Counted from the first letter of the stretch, positions 24,550-33,570 are shown. The stretch is DNA of 34,275 nt from Nostoc sp. NMS7 (GCF_017115085.1 NZ_JABXKJ010000114.1:1-34275), one strand, 5' to 3'. The notes: generated by a model not told the origin, from the sequence alone. Program-made: numbers and translations.

Positions 24550-27351
24550 ATGAAGCATCCTAGATTCTTAGATAACCCCGCGCCAAAACAAAACACGGAG
24601 CAGCAAAACTTCTCCCTGGCGTTTCTGCATCAGATGATTAATAGCATATCTGACCCAATTTTTGTCAAAGACCGTCAACATCGCTGGGTATTAGTTAACG
24701 ATACCTACTGTGATTTCGTCGGTCATAGCCGAGAAGAATTAATTGGCAAGTCAGACGATGATTTTTTTCCTCAAGCAGAAGCTGATGTGTTTCGGCAAAA
24801 AGATGAACTGATTTTCACCGCAAATATTACCAATGAAAACCAGGATCTTTTTACCGATGCTGAAGGTATAATCCATCTGATCTCTACAAAAAAGTCTTGT
24901 TTTGAGGATGAGACTGGTAATAATTTTCTGGTAGGTAGTATTCGAGACATTATTTTACAGAATGAAGCCGGGAAAGTTCTGGATGTGACTGGCAGAGTTA
25001 CTGATCTGACTGAACTCGTGCAAAAGAGCGAGGCACTTCGGGAAAGCCTGGAAGAATCAGATCGGCAAGCCGAGTCAGACCTACAGCGTACTAATGCTTT
25101 ACTGCAAGCTCAACAAGAAGCTGCCATCGACGGAATTCTAATTATTGATGAAAATCGCACAATTCTATCATTTAATCAGAAATTCTCCCAGTTATGGCAA
25201 ATTCCTGCGGCACTGTTCCAAACACGCGACGGTCGCCAACTCCTGGGATGGGTACTAGACAAACTAGCAAATCCAGATGAATTTCTAACTAAGGTGGAGT
25301 ATCTTTATCAGTATCCAGAGGAAAGCAGCCGTGATGAAATTTTCCTAAAATCTGGAAAGATTTTTGACCGCTATTCTGCACCCGTGCGTAAACAGCAAGG
25401 AGCTTGTAGTGAGACATCACCTTCAGGAGACTATTACGGTAGGATTTGGTATTTTCGTGACATTACCGAATACAAGCAAGCAGAGGCAGAACTCAGGGCT
25501 TCACAGCAAAGATTGACGTTACTGGTTGAACAAACACCTTTAGCCATTATTGAATGGAATACTAATTTTCAGGTTCAGACATGGAATCGCGCAGCAGAAA
25601 GAATCTTTGGATACACCAAAGAGGAAATGCTGGAGAATCCTTTTGAAATTATAATTCCTGAGAAGGCCAGAAAACACGTAGATGAGATTGTCACCGCCTT
25701 GTTAACGCAACAAGGAGGAAATTTGAGTATAAACGAGAACCTCACTAAAGATGGCAGGACGATAGTCTGTGAGTGGTATAACAACCCGTTAGTGGCTCCT
25801 GATGGACAGGTGATTGGCGTTGCCTCAATGGGGTCAGACATCACAGAACGCAAACGAGCTGAAGAGGAACAGCAAAAATTTGTAGCTTTGATTGAAAACA
25901 GCAGTGACTTTATTGCCATTGCTTCAATGGAAACGGAAGTTATCTATGTGAACCCTGCCGGACTCAAGATGGTGGGACTTAATAGCCTAGAAGTAGCCAA
26001 AACCAAGTCAATGATTGATTTTCATTCACCAGAAGCTTTTGCAGAGTTGAGAGAGCAAATTATTCCTTTGATGTCTCAACATGGTTTTTGGCAAGGTGAG
26101 TTTCGCTATAGACATTTTCAAACGGGTATAGAAATTCCTACTGATTGCAACCTATTTATAGTTAAACATCCTGAAACAGGAGAGCCTTTTTGTCAGGTAG
26201 CTGTTGTTAGGGACATTACAGAACGTAAACAAGCCAAGGAAGCCCTGCTAAAGTCGGAAGCGCAACTACGACAACAAGCTCAAGACCTTAAGGAAACACT
26301 CCGCGAACTTCAACGCACCCAAACTCATTTAATTCAAAGTGAAAAGATGTCTAGCTTAGGTCAACTAGTCGCAGGAGTGGCACACGAAATCAATAACCCA
26401 GTCAATTTTATCTATGGCAACCTCAGTCCTGCCAAGGAATACACCCAAGATTTACTTGCACTTTTGCAACTCTACCAAAGTCATTATCCTAAACCTGTGC
26501 CAGAAATTGAGGATTTTGCAGAACTAATCGAACTGGACTTTTTGAAATCAGATTTGCCACAAATACTAAACTCAATGAACGTTGGAGCAGACCGCATTCG
26601 GGAGATTGTGCTTTCCTTGCGAACTTTTTCACGTTTAGATGAAGCCGGAATGAAAGCTGTTGATATCCATGAGGGAATCGACAGTACTCTGATGATTTTG
26701 CAAAGCCGCCTCAAGGGTAATGACCAGCGCCCAACCATTGAAATAATCAAAGAATACGGTAAACTACCACTGGTTCAATGTTACGCTGGGCAGCTAAACC
26801 AAGTATTCATGAATATTTTGTCAAATGCGATCGATGCTTTAGAAGAGGGAGTGGGGAGAAATCAATTCAAAATTCAAAATGACGCTCACGGACTCGCTAA
26901 CGCTGCGCTAACAAAATTCAAAATTGTTCGCGCAGCATCTCGTAGAGAAGAAAAAGACTGGGGGGATGAGGGAGATGAGGGAGACAAGGGGAATAAGCAA
27001 TGCCCAATGCCCAATACTTCGACAACGCTCAGTACAAGTGCCCAATGCCCCATGCCCAATTATCAATGCCCAATTTCGACAATTCGCATTTGCACTCAAC
27101 TACAAAAGCCAAATCAGGTAATAATTAGGATTGCCGATAACGGATTAGGAATACCAGAAGATACTAAAAAACAACTATTCAATCCCTTCTTTACCACCAA
27201 GCCCATCGGCAAAGGTACGGGTATGGGGCTTGCCATCAGCTACCAGATCATTGCAGAAAGACATGGCGGTTCCTTAGAATGTATTTCGCAGCCAGGACAA
27301 GGCGCTGAGTTTGTAATTAACATTCCCCTGATTCAGCAGACTTCAACATAA
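24550..27351 (+). CDS. Multi-PAS sensor histidine kinase with a repeat-derived insertion
   Basis: A soluble kinase of 933 residues from ATG 24550 (TTG 24544 in frame would add two). Four PAS-type regions: about 25-135 (PIFVKDRQHRWVLVN), 190-310 (DGILIIDENRTILSFN), 325-435 (NRAAERIFGYTKEEM) and 445-560 (ending DITERK). Then come a coiled coil and HisKA with VAGVAHEINNP, phospho-His612. The HATPase has NQVFMNILSNAIDAL (N box), ADNGLGIP (G1) and GTGMGLAIS (G2). Between N box and G1 box about 75 extra residues (about 770-845) are translated from Nostoc repeats, in frame. Signal and partner regulator are unknown. It ends 15 bases from the convergent obg. Confidence 0.93.
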   Translation: MKHPRFLDNPAPKQNTEQQNFSLAFLHQMINSISDPIFVKDRQHRWVLVNDTYCDFVGHSREELIGKSDDDFFPQAEADVFRQKDELIFTANITNENQDLFTDAEGIIHLISTKKSCFEDETGNNFLVGSIRDIILQNEAGKVLDVTGRVTDLTELVQKSEALRESLEESDRQAESDLQRTNALLQAQQEAAIDGILIIDENRTILSFNQKFSQLWQIPAALFQTRDGRQLLGWVLDKLANPDEFLTKVEYLYQYPEESSRDEIFLKSGKIFDRYSAPVRKQQGACSETSPSGDYYGRIWYFRDITEYKQAEAELRASQQRLTLLVEQTPLAIIEWNTNFQVQTWNRAAERIFGYTKEEMLENPFEIIIPEKARKHVDEIVTALLTQQGGNLSINENLTKDGRTIVCEWYNNPLVAPDGQVIGVASMGSDITERKRAEEEQQKFVALIENSSDFIAIASMETEVIYVNPAGLKMVGLNSLEVAKTKSMIDFHSPEAFAELREQIIPLMSQHGFWQGEFRYRHFQTGIEIPTDCNLFIVKHPETGEPFCQVAVVRDITERKQAKEALLKSEAQLRQQAQDLKETLRELQRTQTHLIQSEKMSSLGQLVAGVAHEINNPVNFIYGNLSPAKEYTQDLLALLQLYQSHYPKPVPEIEDFAELIELDFLKSDLPQILNSMNVGADRIREIVLSLRTFSRLDEAGMKAVDIHEGIDSTLMILQSRLKGNDQRPTIEIIKEYGKLPLVQCYAGQLNQVFMNILSNAIDALEEGVGRNQFKIQNDAHGLANAALTKFKIVRAASRREEKDWGDEGDEGDKGNKQCPMPNTSTTLSTSAQCPMPNYQCPISTIRICTQLQKPNQVIIRIADNGLGIPEDTKKQLFNPFFTTKPIGKGTGMGLAISYQIIAERHGGSLECISQPGQGAEFVINIPLIQQTST
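26866..27080. repeat. Nostoc repeat mosaic inserted in frame in a kinase gene
   Basis: Pieces in order: ttcaaaattcaaaatgacgct; ggactcgctaacgct and acaaaattcaaaat (both blocks also at 11766-11875); cgcagcatctcgtagagaag; a gatgaggga tandem (about 26960-26990); and tgcccaa heptamer repeats (about 27000-27080). The total is in frame and lacks stop codons in the kinase frame. Confidence 0.85.
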
Positions 27352-27366
27352 TTCGTGATTATTTCC

Positions 27367-28395
27367 TCAGCTAAATACCTCCACTTCTTCAGGAACCTTC
27401 ATTTGATCGAGAATTCCCCAAATTTCTTGTAACATCGGCTCTAAGCCGGTGCGGGTAACGGCTGAAATCACAAAAACCGGGGCGTAGGAGAGATGATTAA
27501 GTTGGGTAGCTAACGCCTCCAAATCCACAGTTTCTCGATCAACAGCATCAATTTTATTCAGCGCCAAAATTTGCGGACGTTCTGCTAAACCCTGTCCATA
27601 AGCTTGTAATTCTTGCTTAATTATGTTATAATCCCTAACCACATCATCACTAGTGGCATCAATTAGGTGAAGTAAGACTCGCGTGCGCTCGATATGGCGC
27701 AAGAAATCATGTCCCAGCCCTGCTCCGTGGGCTGCTCCCTCAATTAGTCCGGGAATGTCGGCGAAAACAGTACCATCGCCAGTAGGTTTCCGCACTACAC
27801 CCAAATTTGGGATCAGGGTAGTGAAGGGGTAGTCGGCAATTTTTGGACGTGCAGCTGATAAAGATGAAATTAGAGTGGATTTACCAGCATTTGGTAAGCC
27901 AATAATCCCCACTTCTGCCAAAAGTTTTAACTCCAGACGCAGCTGCTTTATTTCTCCTGGTAATCCTGGGAGGGCGTATTCTGGGGCGCGGTTACGGTTA
28001 CTCAAGAAATGCTGATTTCCCAGTCCGCCTTTACCACCTTGGGCAATCCGCAAAGTCTGCTTTGGCTCAATTAAATCACCCAACAATTCGCTAGTTCCAG
28101 CATCATAAATGGTCGTACCGCAGGGAACTTCGATGATCAAATCCTTTCCTCCGGCTCCAGTGCAGTTACTTGGCCCGCCACGAGTACCTTTTTCTGCCTG
28201 AAAGCGATGGTTGTATCTGAAGTCCAACAAGGTTTGCAGATTTTCATCGGCAACGAAAATTACCGAACCGCCTCGTCCCCCATTACCACCAGAGGGTCCA
28301 CCAGTTGGCACGTACTTCTCCCGCCGGAAGGCGACAATACCATCGCCGCCTTTACCAGCTTCAACTTCAATTTCTGCTTGGTCGATAAATTGCAT
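27367..28395 (-). CDS. obg: Obg/CgtA ribosome-assembly GTPase
   Basis: A 342-residue protein with the two core Obg domains. The N-terminal glycine-rich Obg fold (about 1-158) has [23 protein letters not shown] and [11 protein letters not shown]. The G domain has P-loop GLPNAGKS, switch [16 protein letters not shown] (G3, DxPG), NKID (G4) and ISAVT (G5). Obg binds the 50S subunit precursor and couples assembly to GTP/ppGpp level. It lacks the C-terminal extension of some Obg proteins, and the length fits the short form. There is no clear Shine-Dalgarno. It lies downstream of 28470-29147 on the same strand (74-base gap), so co-transcription is possible. Confidence 0.96.
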   Translation of the reverse strand: MQFIDQAEIEVEAGKGGDGIVAFRREKYVPTGGPSGGNGGRGGSVIFVADENLQTLLDFRYNHRFQAEKGTRGGPSNCTGAGGKDLIIEVPCGTTIYDAGTSELLGDLIEPKQTLRIAQGGKGGLGNQHFLSNRNRAPEYALPGLPGEIKQLRLELKLLAEVGIIGLPNAGKSTLISSLSAARPKIADYPFTTLIPNLGVVRKPTGDGTVFADIPGLIEGAAHGAGLGHDFLRHIERTRVLLHLIDATSDDVVRDYNIIKQELQAYGQGLAERPQILALNKIDAVDRETVDLEALATQLNHLSYAPVFVISAVTRTGLEPMLQEIWGILDQMKVPEEVEVFS

Positions 28396-28469
28396 ACTTA
28401 ATAATAGTGAAAAGTGAGGAGTTAGGAATTAGGAGTTAAAAATTATAACTTCTCATTATATCACTTTAA

Positions 28470-29147
28470 CTAAATATATGCCGAAACATCTTCACCGCAG
28501 TTATCTGCCAGATAGCAGAGGGCGCGGAAACGTAAACCTACCAGTTGCTCATATAACGGGTTAATTTTACACATCGGCGGGATGTGGACAATCTTGTGTC
28601 CAAATAGGGTGATATCCCGCTCAAAGGGACACTGGGAGGGAATCATTTTACACAAAAAACGGGCTACTCTGGGGTCTTGGATATCTAGCCCATCGAGCCA
28701 TTCACGCAGGGGATGTAGTGCATTAATTTGACGCTTTGTAAGTCTAGGGCTGGGGATTGTTAAGTTAATTTGCTGTGGGCGTTCTAGGGTGTGGCGAAGG
28801 GCTTGGAGTAAATTCTCCGGCTGTTCCAAGACTTGGCAGAACTGTTGCAAAACCTGATCTTCGCTGGGAGAATAAGTACCATCTGCGATCGCTACCATCA
28901 CCGCTGTCCTCAAGAAATTTTCCGATGCTGGCGTACCTTTAGCCAACACTGCGGCTAATTCTTCTGGCGTAATTACCTCTAGTGAGTCCCATTTAATCCC
29001 AAAAGCTAATTCATCTTTAGTGATGCTGGCAATTAATTTCTGTTCTTCGGCATCAAAATTACCATCTGCCCAAGCAATAGTCAGCAGTCCACGCAACCAA
29101 GCGGCAATTTGTTCGCTGCTGTAGGGGGATTGAACGGTACTTGTCAT
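28470..29147 (-). CDS. TerB-like plus Mo-dependent nitrogenase C-terminal domain protein
   Basis: A 225-residue cytosolic protein of two parts. About 10-125 is a helical TerB-like (tellurite-resistance fold) domain with LLTIAWADGNFDAEEQKLI and AVMVAIADGTYSPSEDQVL, whose acidic ADG...E motifs could bind metal. About 140-225 matches the cyanobacterial Mo-dependent nitrogenase C-terminal-type domain: DPRVARFLCKMIPSQCPFER, HIPPMCKINPLYEQLVGLRF and a terminal CGEDVSAYI, with four Cys. Despite the name this domain is widespread outside nitrogenase, and no nif gene is present here. The function is unknown. It is likely in one transcript with obg. Confidence 0.85.
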   Translation of the reverse strand: MTSTVQSPYSSEQIAAWLRGLLTIAWADGNFDAEEQKLIASITKDELAFGIKWDSLEVITPEELAAVLAKGTPASENFLRTAVMVAIADGTYSPSEDQVLQQFCQVLEQPENLLQALRHTLERPQQINLTIPSPRLTKRQINALHPLREWLDGLDIQDPRVARFLCKMIPSQCPFERDITLFGHKIVHIPPMCKINPLYEQLVGLRFRALCYLADNCGEDVSAYI

Positions 29148-29615
29148 AAAACTTACGTCTCAAGCTTTCCTCAGTCAATACTAAGCTACCCTACTGAGTG
29201 ACTATGAAGATAGTGGGGGCAGCCCAGAAAAATCAACAAAGTGCGTAGGCTTCGCCCCATAGAGACATAAACCAGAGAAGTTTTCAAATCGCAACAGTCG
29301 CTCTTGAGGTAAGATCCATTTAAGAATCATCTGGAAAATTTTTCTACTTAAATTTATGAATCATACTAAAGTTATCATCGTTGTCATCAAAAAATCCTCA
29401 CTAATTCCTTTGTGAATAACAACCCTAAAAGTTTCCGAAGCAGACCTGTCTAACTAGGTCACTAATTAGCAGGGATTTAAAACAGCATTTGATTGATGCT
29501 GATTGCCCAAAATTCACTCCTGCTAAAAAATCTTACTTATATGTTGCTGCTTACATATTTATTGGCAGCGTTTAGATTAGCTTGAATCCCAATTATTAAA
29601 ATTAAGGTATAGATA
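29148..29615. other. Intergenic region
   Basis: A 468-base gap between divergent genes. One repeat fragment (gcgtaggcttcgcccc, about 29243) is seen. Promoters for both neighbours must lie here, but no convincing -35/-10 pair, RNA gene or protein-coding frame was recognised. Confidence 0.4.
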
Positions 29616-30716
29616 ATGTTTTTCTTTGGCATTGAGCATGAAGTAGCTTTCCTGAACAAAGAAGGAGAGTTTGCTGATTTTTCTCGCACAAAATTTGCTG
29701 AGTTCAATCAAATTATTGAAAAGCTACCCATATACCCTAGTGACTATCCTCAACTGCGCGTTGGGGACGCTGGTATTAAGATGAAGAGATGGTACATTGA
29801 GGGATTTGAAAGATTTGCTGATTCCGATAAAGTGATAAACTGTCATGTTAAAGGTATTGAAATTAGAACAACTATACATTCTGATATTCAAGGCGCTAGT
29901 ACTGAATTATCAGAAAGTTTTCACTTGCTACGTGAAGTTGCTGCTAACTTTAATTTATCACCAGTTTTGGTCAGTTTTAATCCCTACAATCCGATTTTTG
30001 AGCCTCAACCCCCATTAAACGATTATGAAATCAGACAGTTACAGGCTGATCATGACGAACAAACTGCTCATATTCATATGGTGACATACGGTCCAGATTT
30101 AAATATTTCAGTCGCAGATATGTCTACTGAAGATATGATTGATATTGGCAGAAAATTAACTTATTACAGTCCCTATATCGTCCCTTTTAGTTATAGTTCC
30201 CCTTTTTATAATGGAGGTTTATGGGATGGGCTATCGGTACGAACGTTTATCAGAACCGGAAAAAGACCAGCAGCTCTGGTTTTTGTTCAAAAACAGGAAC
30301 AACTGATTAATAGCATACCTTCTTTAACAAAAATCGCCCGCATTCCGGCTGAAGTTGGACGCATTGAATTTAAGGCTTGTGATAGTTGTGATGATTTTTC
30401 CACCTATGCAGCATTACTGGCCTTATTGAAAGGTTTGGTGTTAGATGAAACCTTGCTGGGTAGAGCAACTGTACCTGATGCAGCATTACATCAACTTTCT
30501 GCAAAAGAAGGGTTTGACAATGAGGATATTTTTGACAATGCGACAAAAGTTTTACAAGCAGCCGAAGTTGCCTTGGGAGATGATCCAGATGTTGATTATT
30601 TAACGCCGTTAAAAGTGCTGCTGGCGAAGCGAAAAACAAGATCACATGAACTAATAGAAATGTTCCATCGCGTAAGTTCAATAAAAGAGGTAATAAGGCA
30701 GACTTATCAAGTTTAA
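29616..30716 (+). CDS. Glutamate-cysteine-ligase-like (GCS2-type) protein
   Basis: A 366-residue protein that looks like a member of the carboxylate-amine/glutamate-cysteine ligase superfamily. GIEHEVAFL at the N-terminus provides the Glu pair usual for metal/ATP binding. HVKGIEIRTTIHSDIQG holds a second Glu and the ExR strand. Later come SVRTFIRTGKRPAALVF and EVGRIEFKACDS. Family enzymes join glutamate to an amine with ATP; the substrate here is unknown. The protein is cytosolic with no signal. AAGG lies upstream of ATG 29616. It stands alone, with large gaps on both sides. Confidence 0.72.
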   Translation: MFFFGIEHEVAFLNKEGEFADFSRTKFAEFNQIIEKLPIYPSDYPQLRVGDAGIKMKRWYIEGFERFADSDKVINCHVKGIEIRTTIHSDIQGASTELSESFHLLREVAANFNLSPVLVSFNPYNPIFEPQPPLNDYEIRQLQADHDEQTAHIHMVTYGPDLNISVADMSTEDMIDIGRKLTYYSPYIVPFSYSSPFYNGGLWDGLSVRTFIRTGKRPAALVFVQKQEQLINSIPSLTKIARIPAEVGRIEFKACDSCDDFSTYAALLALLKGLVLDETLLGRATVPDAALHQLSAKEGFDNEDIFDNATKVLQAAEVALGDDPDVDYLTPLKVLLAKRKTRSHELIEMFHRVSSIKEVIRQTYQV

Positions 30717-31242
30717 AGGAAAGATATATTTTCCCCCCTTTTTTAAGGGCGGATCTTTATATAAGTTGATCCTTTACAAATATCCTTTAAGGTGCATAGT
30801 CCTGAAAGTCCTTTGATTGGATAAAATCGAGCTAACTGAACATAAATAATAGAGCCGTTAACCTGCCAAAACTAGATTAAGTCGATATATCTAGAGACTG
30901 ATTTTATTGTGACTAGAGATGCAGAAAATTTCATTCTAGAGATTGATGCAGGCGTTAGCATTTTCAAAGTAAAAGTAGAAATAGCGAACCTGGAAACGAA
31001 GAATGTCAATAAAAAATGTAATATTTTTGCTAAAGAATTAAGGTGGTATTTGCTTATTATCCCTTACTAATTCGATGCAGAAATCCTCAGAGAATTTCTT
31101 CGTAAGGTTCGTTTTTAAAGAACTTCAAGACTGAAGGGGAGCTTGTTAGTTTTATTATTGCTCAAATTTGCTAAATTAGCTATAAGCTCTCGCTCTTTAA
31201 GTACAAGTTCTGTGTTGTTAAAGCTGTTATCGAGGATTACAA
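30717..31242. other. Intergenic region
   Basis: A 526-base gap. A weak hairpin (ccctt-tttt-aaggg, 30736-30749) just after the GCS2-like gene may terminate it. A 53-codon open frame (30909-31070) is listed separately. The promoter and Shine-Dalgarno (GAGG) of the 31243 gene are at its right end; the short open frame over 31143-31331 overlaps that gene and is not supported. Confidence 0.4.
30909..31070 (+). CDS. Candidate small ORF, 53 residues
   Basis: GTG at 30909 to TAA at 31068-31070. The product starts MTRDAENFILEIDAGVSIF, then KVKVEIANLETKNVNKK, and ends ELRWYLLIIPY. Residue use looks protein-like and charged, but there is no good Shine-Dalgarno and no known family. It could be a remnant or chance. 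Confidence 0.22.
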   Translation: MTRDAENFILEIDAGVSIFKVKVEIANLETKNVNKKCNIFAKELRWYLLIIPY

Positions 31243-31599
31243 ATGAAGATTATTGCTGCTGTTTTATCTATCTTCCGTCCAGTACGTTTTCTAGTTGTGG
31301 CTTTCACTTGTGCCTTAATATTGTTATCTAATACTTTTCCTGCTTTTGCAATCGATAGCTACCAAAGTGACACGACCGAAGGTACTACACAACTCCTTGA
31401 CATTCAGCGCAAAACTGACGAAGCTGCTAAAGAACCACCATATGGATTGAGAAAGGTTCAAAAGGAGTCTAATGAAGGACTCAATGAGGTTCAGGGAGCT
31501 GCTGATATTGACAAGCAGAAGCGTCCTGAAAATTCACAGGGTTCAACCTCAGTGGAAGAGAATGTAAAGAATTTTTTGGGCAAAGTTACAGGTAACTAA
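31243..31599 (+). CDS. Small secreted hypothetical protein
   Basis: A 118-residue protein with a clear signal peptide: MKIIAAVLSIFRPVRFLVVA, hydrophobic to about 32, cleavage after AFA at about 36. The mature part of about 80 residues is hydrophilic, Glu/Lys/Gln-rich and probably helical or disordered (QRKTDEAAKEPPYGLRKVQK, then VEENVKNFLGKVTG). GAGG seven bases before ATG supports the start. It should act in the periplasm or thylakoid lumen. It belongs to a run of stress-type genes (Dps, ChaB fusion, CsbD); a stress role is inferred from position only. Confidence 0.85.
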   Translation: MKIIAAVLSIFRPVRFLVVAFTCALILLSNTFPAFAIDSYQSDTTEGTTQLLDIQRKTDEAAKEPPYGLRKVQKESNEGLNEVQGAADIDKQKRPENSQGSTSVEENVKNFLGKVTGN

Positions 31600-31990
31600 C
31601 AGAGTTAATTCCTTGGTAATTTTTCGGTAGTAATGGGTATTGTGTAAAAGCAGTGACCCATTACTAATTAGGAAGGTGAAGTTGGCAACTGCAATTAAGC
31701 ATAAAAGTATGTTATCTCAGAGCATCTTTGGTTAAACTGGGTTTAGATAGTTTTAATTACAGATATCCTGATTAACTATTATATTTAATTAACATTTTTA
31801 TTCTATTAGCTGAACATAATCAGTAAAGTTCGCTAATTACTAAATTATTCGCTTAATACTACCTATTAAGACATAGGCATAATTATCAATGTGGCAATTA
31901 ATTTAAACTTACAATATTCCCTTTGGTTGATGTGGATTATGCCGTAAATTTGAGAAGATAGTGAATAAGTTTGCTTAGGGATGGAAAACA
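31600..31990. other. Intergenic region upstream of dps
   Basis: A 391-base AT-rich gap. It holds the hairpin listed at 31628-31666 and the dps leader, where AGGGA (31976-31980) is the likely Shine-Dalgarno. Nothing else was recognised. Confidence 0.45.
31628..31666. terminator. Hairpin, probable transcript end
   Basis: A perfect 11-bp inverted repeat, tagtaatgggt (31628-31638) with acccattacta (31656-31666). There is no U-tract, so termination is inferred from position 29 bases after the gene. Confidence 0.45.
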
Positions 31991-32530
31991 ATGCGTGCGA
32001 TAAACATTGGTTTGACAGAAGAACAGCGTGAAGGTGTAATTAATCTGTTGAATCAAGATTTGGCAGATGCCTATTTACTATTGGTGAAAACCAAAAAGTA
32101 CCACTGGGATGTCGTTGGTCCTCAGTTCCGCTCTTTGCACCAGCTTTGGGAAGAACACTACCAAAAGCTGACTCTAAATATTGATGCTTTGGCAGAGCGG
32201 ATTCGTGCTTTGGGTGGTTATCCAATTGGCACATTGGAGGGATTTCTCAAGCTTGCTACCCTGAAGGAACATGCTGGCAATGTACCCACAGCAACAGGTA
32301 TGGTAGCTAATTTAGTGAATGACCACGAACAGGTTATTCGTAACTTAAGAGACCATGTGGATCAGTCTGGTGAAAAGTTCCACGATCAGGGAACTGCTGA
32401 CTTTTTAACTGGACTCCTGGAACAGCATGAAGAGATAGCTTGGATGCTGCGTTCATTTATTGAAGGAGAAGCACTAGACCCAGATGGTAGAAAGCCAGCA
32501 GCAGAGTCTAAGACTCCTGTAGGTGTGTAG
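31991..32530 (+). CDS. dps: Dps-family DNA-protection / mini-ferritin protein
   Basis: A 179-residue Dps protein. The ferroxidase residues of the dimer interface are present with canonical spacing: His38 (KYHWDV), His50, Asp65 and Glu69 (LNIDALAERI). Dps forms a 12-subunit cage in the cytoplasm that oxidises Fe2+ with H2O2 and protects DNA. The C-terminal tail (ALDPDGRKPAAESKTPVGV) is flexible, as in many cyanobacterial members. The N-terminus is short and has no Lys-rich DNA-binding tail, so DNA binding is uncertain. Cyanobacteria carry several Dps proteins, and which one this is cannot be set here. Confidence 0.95.
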   Translation: MRAINIGLTEEQREGVINLLNQDLADAYLLLVKTKKYHWDVVGPQFRSLHQLWEEHYQKLTLNIDALAERIRALGGYPIGTLEGFLKLATLKEHAGNVPTATGMVANLVNDHEQVIRNLRDHVDQSGEKFHDQGTADFLTGLLEQHEEIAWMLRSFIEGEALDPDGRKPAAESKTPVGV

Positions 32531-32568
32531 CTAATAAGGTCTGAGTTGAGGATGGCTAGACTGTGAAA

Positions 32569-32603
32569 CCAGTTGAGGGAGGATTGATTCCTCCTTGAAC
32601 TGG
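32569..32603 (+). terminator. Hairpin terminator after dps
   Basis: A 15-base arm, ccagttgagggagga (32569-32583), pairs with tcctccttgaactgg (32589-32603) with two mismatches/wobbles, loop ttgat. U-tract is poor, but the position 38 bases after the dps stop fits. Confidence 0.6.
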
Positions 32604-32667
32604 TGTGTAAGGATTAATCTGGCTGCATCTACCTATTCGCCATATTAATTCTAAAAACAAGATAATC

Positions 32668-32781
32668 AGGACTTACGCAAACAATAGCCCAAAAGAATGA
32701 TTTTTAGGTAGGGGCAATACCCTGCGGTCAGCTAAAGCTACATGAATTGCCCCTAAGTGCGTGTAGCTTTGCGTAAGTCTT
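32668..32781. mobile_element. 114-bp MITE-like repeat
   Basis: Terminal inverted repeats of 14 bases, aggacttacgcaaa (32668-32681) and tttgcgtaagtctt (32768-32781), one mismatch. Inside are nested arms aggggcaat and attgcccct. It has no coding capacity. It ends ten bases before the Shine-Dalgarno of the next gene, so it may carry or displace that promoter. Confidence 0.7.
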
Positions 32782-32802
32782 AATAATATAAGGGGTATTT
32801 AA

Positions 32803-33570
32803 GTGCCAGAAGTTTATAAAGCAGAACGTACTATATCTGCTGTATTTAAAGAACAAAAGCAAATTGATCAGGTGATTCGAGGTTTACTAGACAGGGGTGT
32901 GCCTAAAGATCATATTTCGGTCATGGGCAGAAACTTCCAGTCGGAAACTAGAATTGCTGGCTTTATTAGTAAAAAAGACGTGATTCTGGGAGGTTTGAGA
33001 ACAGGGGCAGTTTTTGGTTCTTTGTTTGGTTCCTTTCTCAGCTTGCTCACGGGTGTAGGCTTACTAGTTATTCCCTTTGTCGGCTCAATTGTGGCAGCAG
33101 GACCGATTGGTGCAGTGCTGTTGGGGGCTGCTAGTGGAGCGATCGCAGGTAGTGCAGGTGCCGGTCTAGTATCGGTTCTAACTACTTTGGGGATGCCAGA
33201 AGATAAAGCGGCTATCTACCAAACCCGCTTACAAGCCGGCGAGTTTTTCTTAATGGCAGAAGTTCCGAGCGATTGCGCTGGCGAATTTGAATTGCTGCTG
33301 GAAGCTGCTGGTGGCGAAGAAATGCACACAATTGAGAAAACTCTGGCTCGTTCTGGTTCGGGACAGTGCAACAGTCCAGAGGACTTGTCTCCTGAGGTTC
33401 GCGCTCATCTTTCTGATGAAGCTCAGAGTACCTTTATTGAGCGTTATAACACTGTTTTCAATGAGAGAAGTGACGAATTTACGGCTGAACAAGCTGCTTG
33501 GGAAACCGTTCATCAGCAATATGATGAAGATGAAAACGGTTTCTGGTCAAAAGCCAAAGTTAAAGTTTAA
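32803..33570 (+). CDS. Stress-17M/glycine-zipper protein fused to a ChaB domain
   Basis: A 255-residue protein starting at GTG 32803, set by AGGGG at 32791-32795. Order: alpha/beta domain [20 protein letters not shown] with [12 protein letters not shown] (about 9-45); a hydrophobic Gly/Ala-rich double helix (about 65-125, two membrane-spanning or zipper helices); [12 protein letters not shown] and [10 protein letters not shown] closing the unit; and then a C-terminal ChaB-type domain (about 190-245: [20 protein letters not shown] and [13 protein letters not shown]). ChaB was named as a regulator of the ChaA cation antiporter in E. coli; none is present here. It is a paralogue of 6463-7374, which lacks ChaB. 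It is probably membrane-bound and stress-related. Confidence 0.87.
   Translation: MPEVYKAERTISAVFKEQKQIDQVIRGLLDRGVPKDHISVMGRNFQSETRIAGFISKKDVILGGLRTGAVFGSLFGSFLSLLTGVGLLVIPFVGSIVAAGPIGAVLLGAASGAIAGSAGAGLVSVLTTLGMPEDKAAIYQTRLQAGEFFLMAEVPSDCAGEFELLLEAAGGEEMHTIEKTLARSGSGQCNSPEDLSPEVRAHLSDEAQSTFIERYNTVFNERSDEFTAEQAAWETVHQQYDEDENGFWSKAKVKV

Noticed and set aside
26908..27121. Open frames on both strands inside the kinase insertion.
   Set aside because: They are alternative readings of the repeat mosaic; only the kinase frame joins two conserved ATPase motifs.
28470..29147. Evidence for a nitrogenase locus from the Mo-nitrogenase C-terminal-type domain.
   Set aside because: The domain occurs in many cyanobacterial proteins and no nif gene or FeMo-cofactor motif is present.
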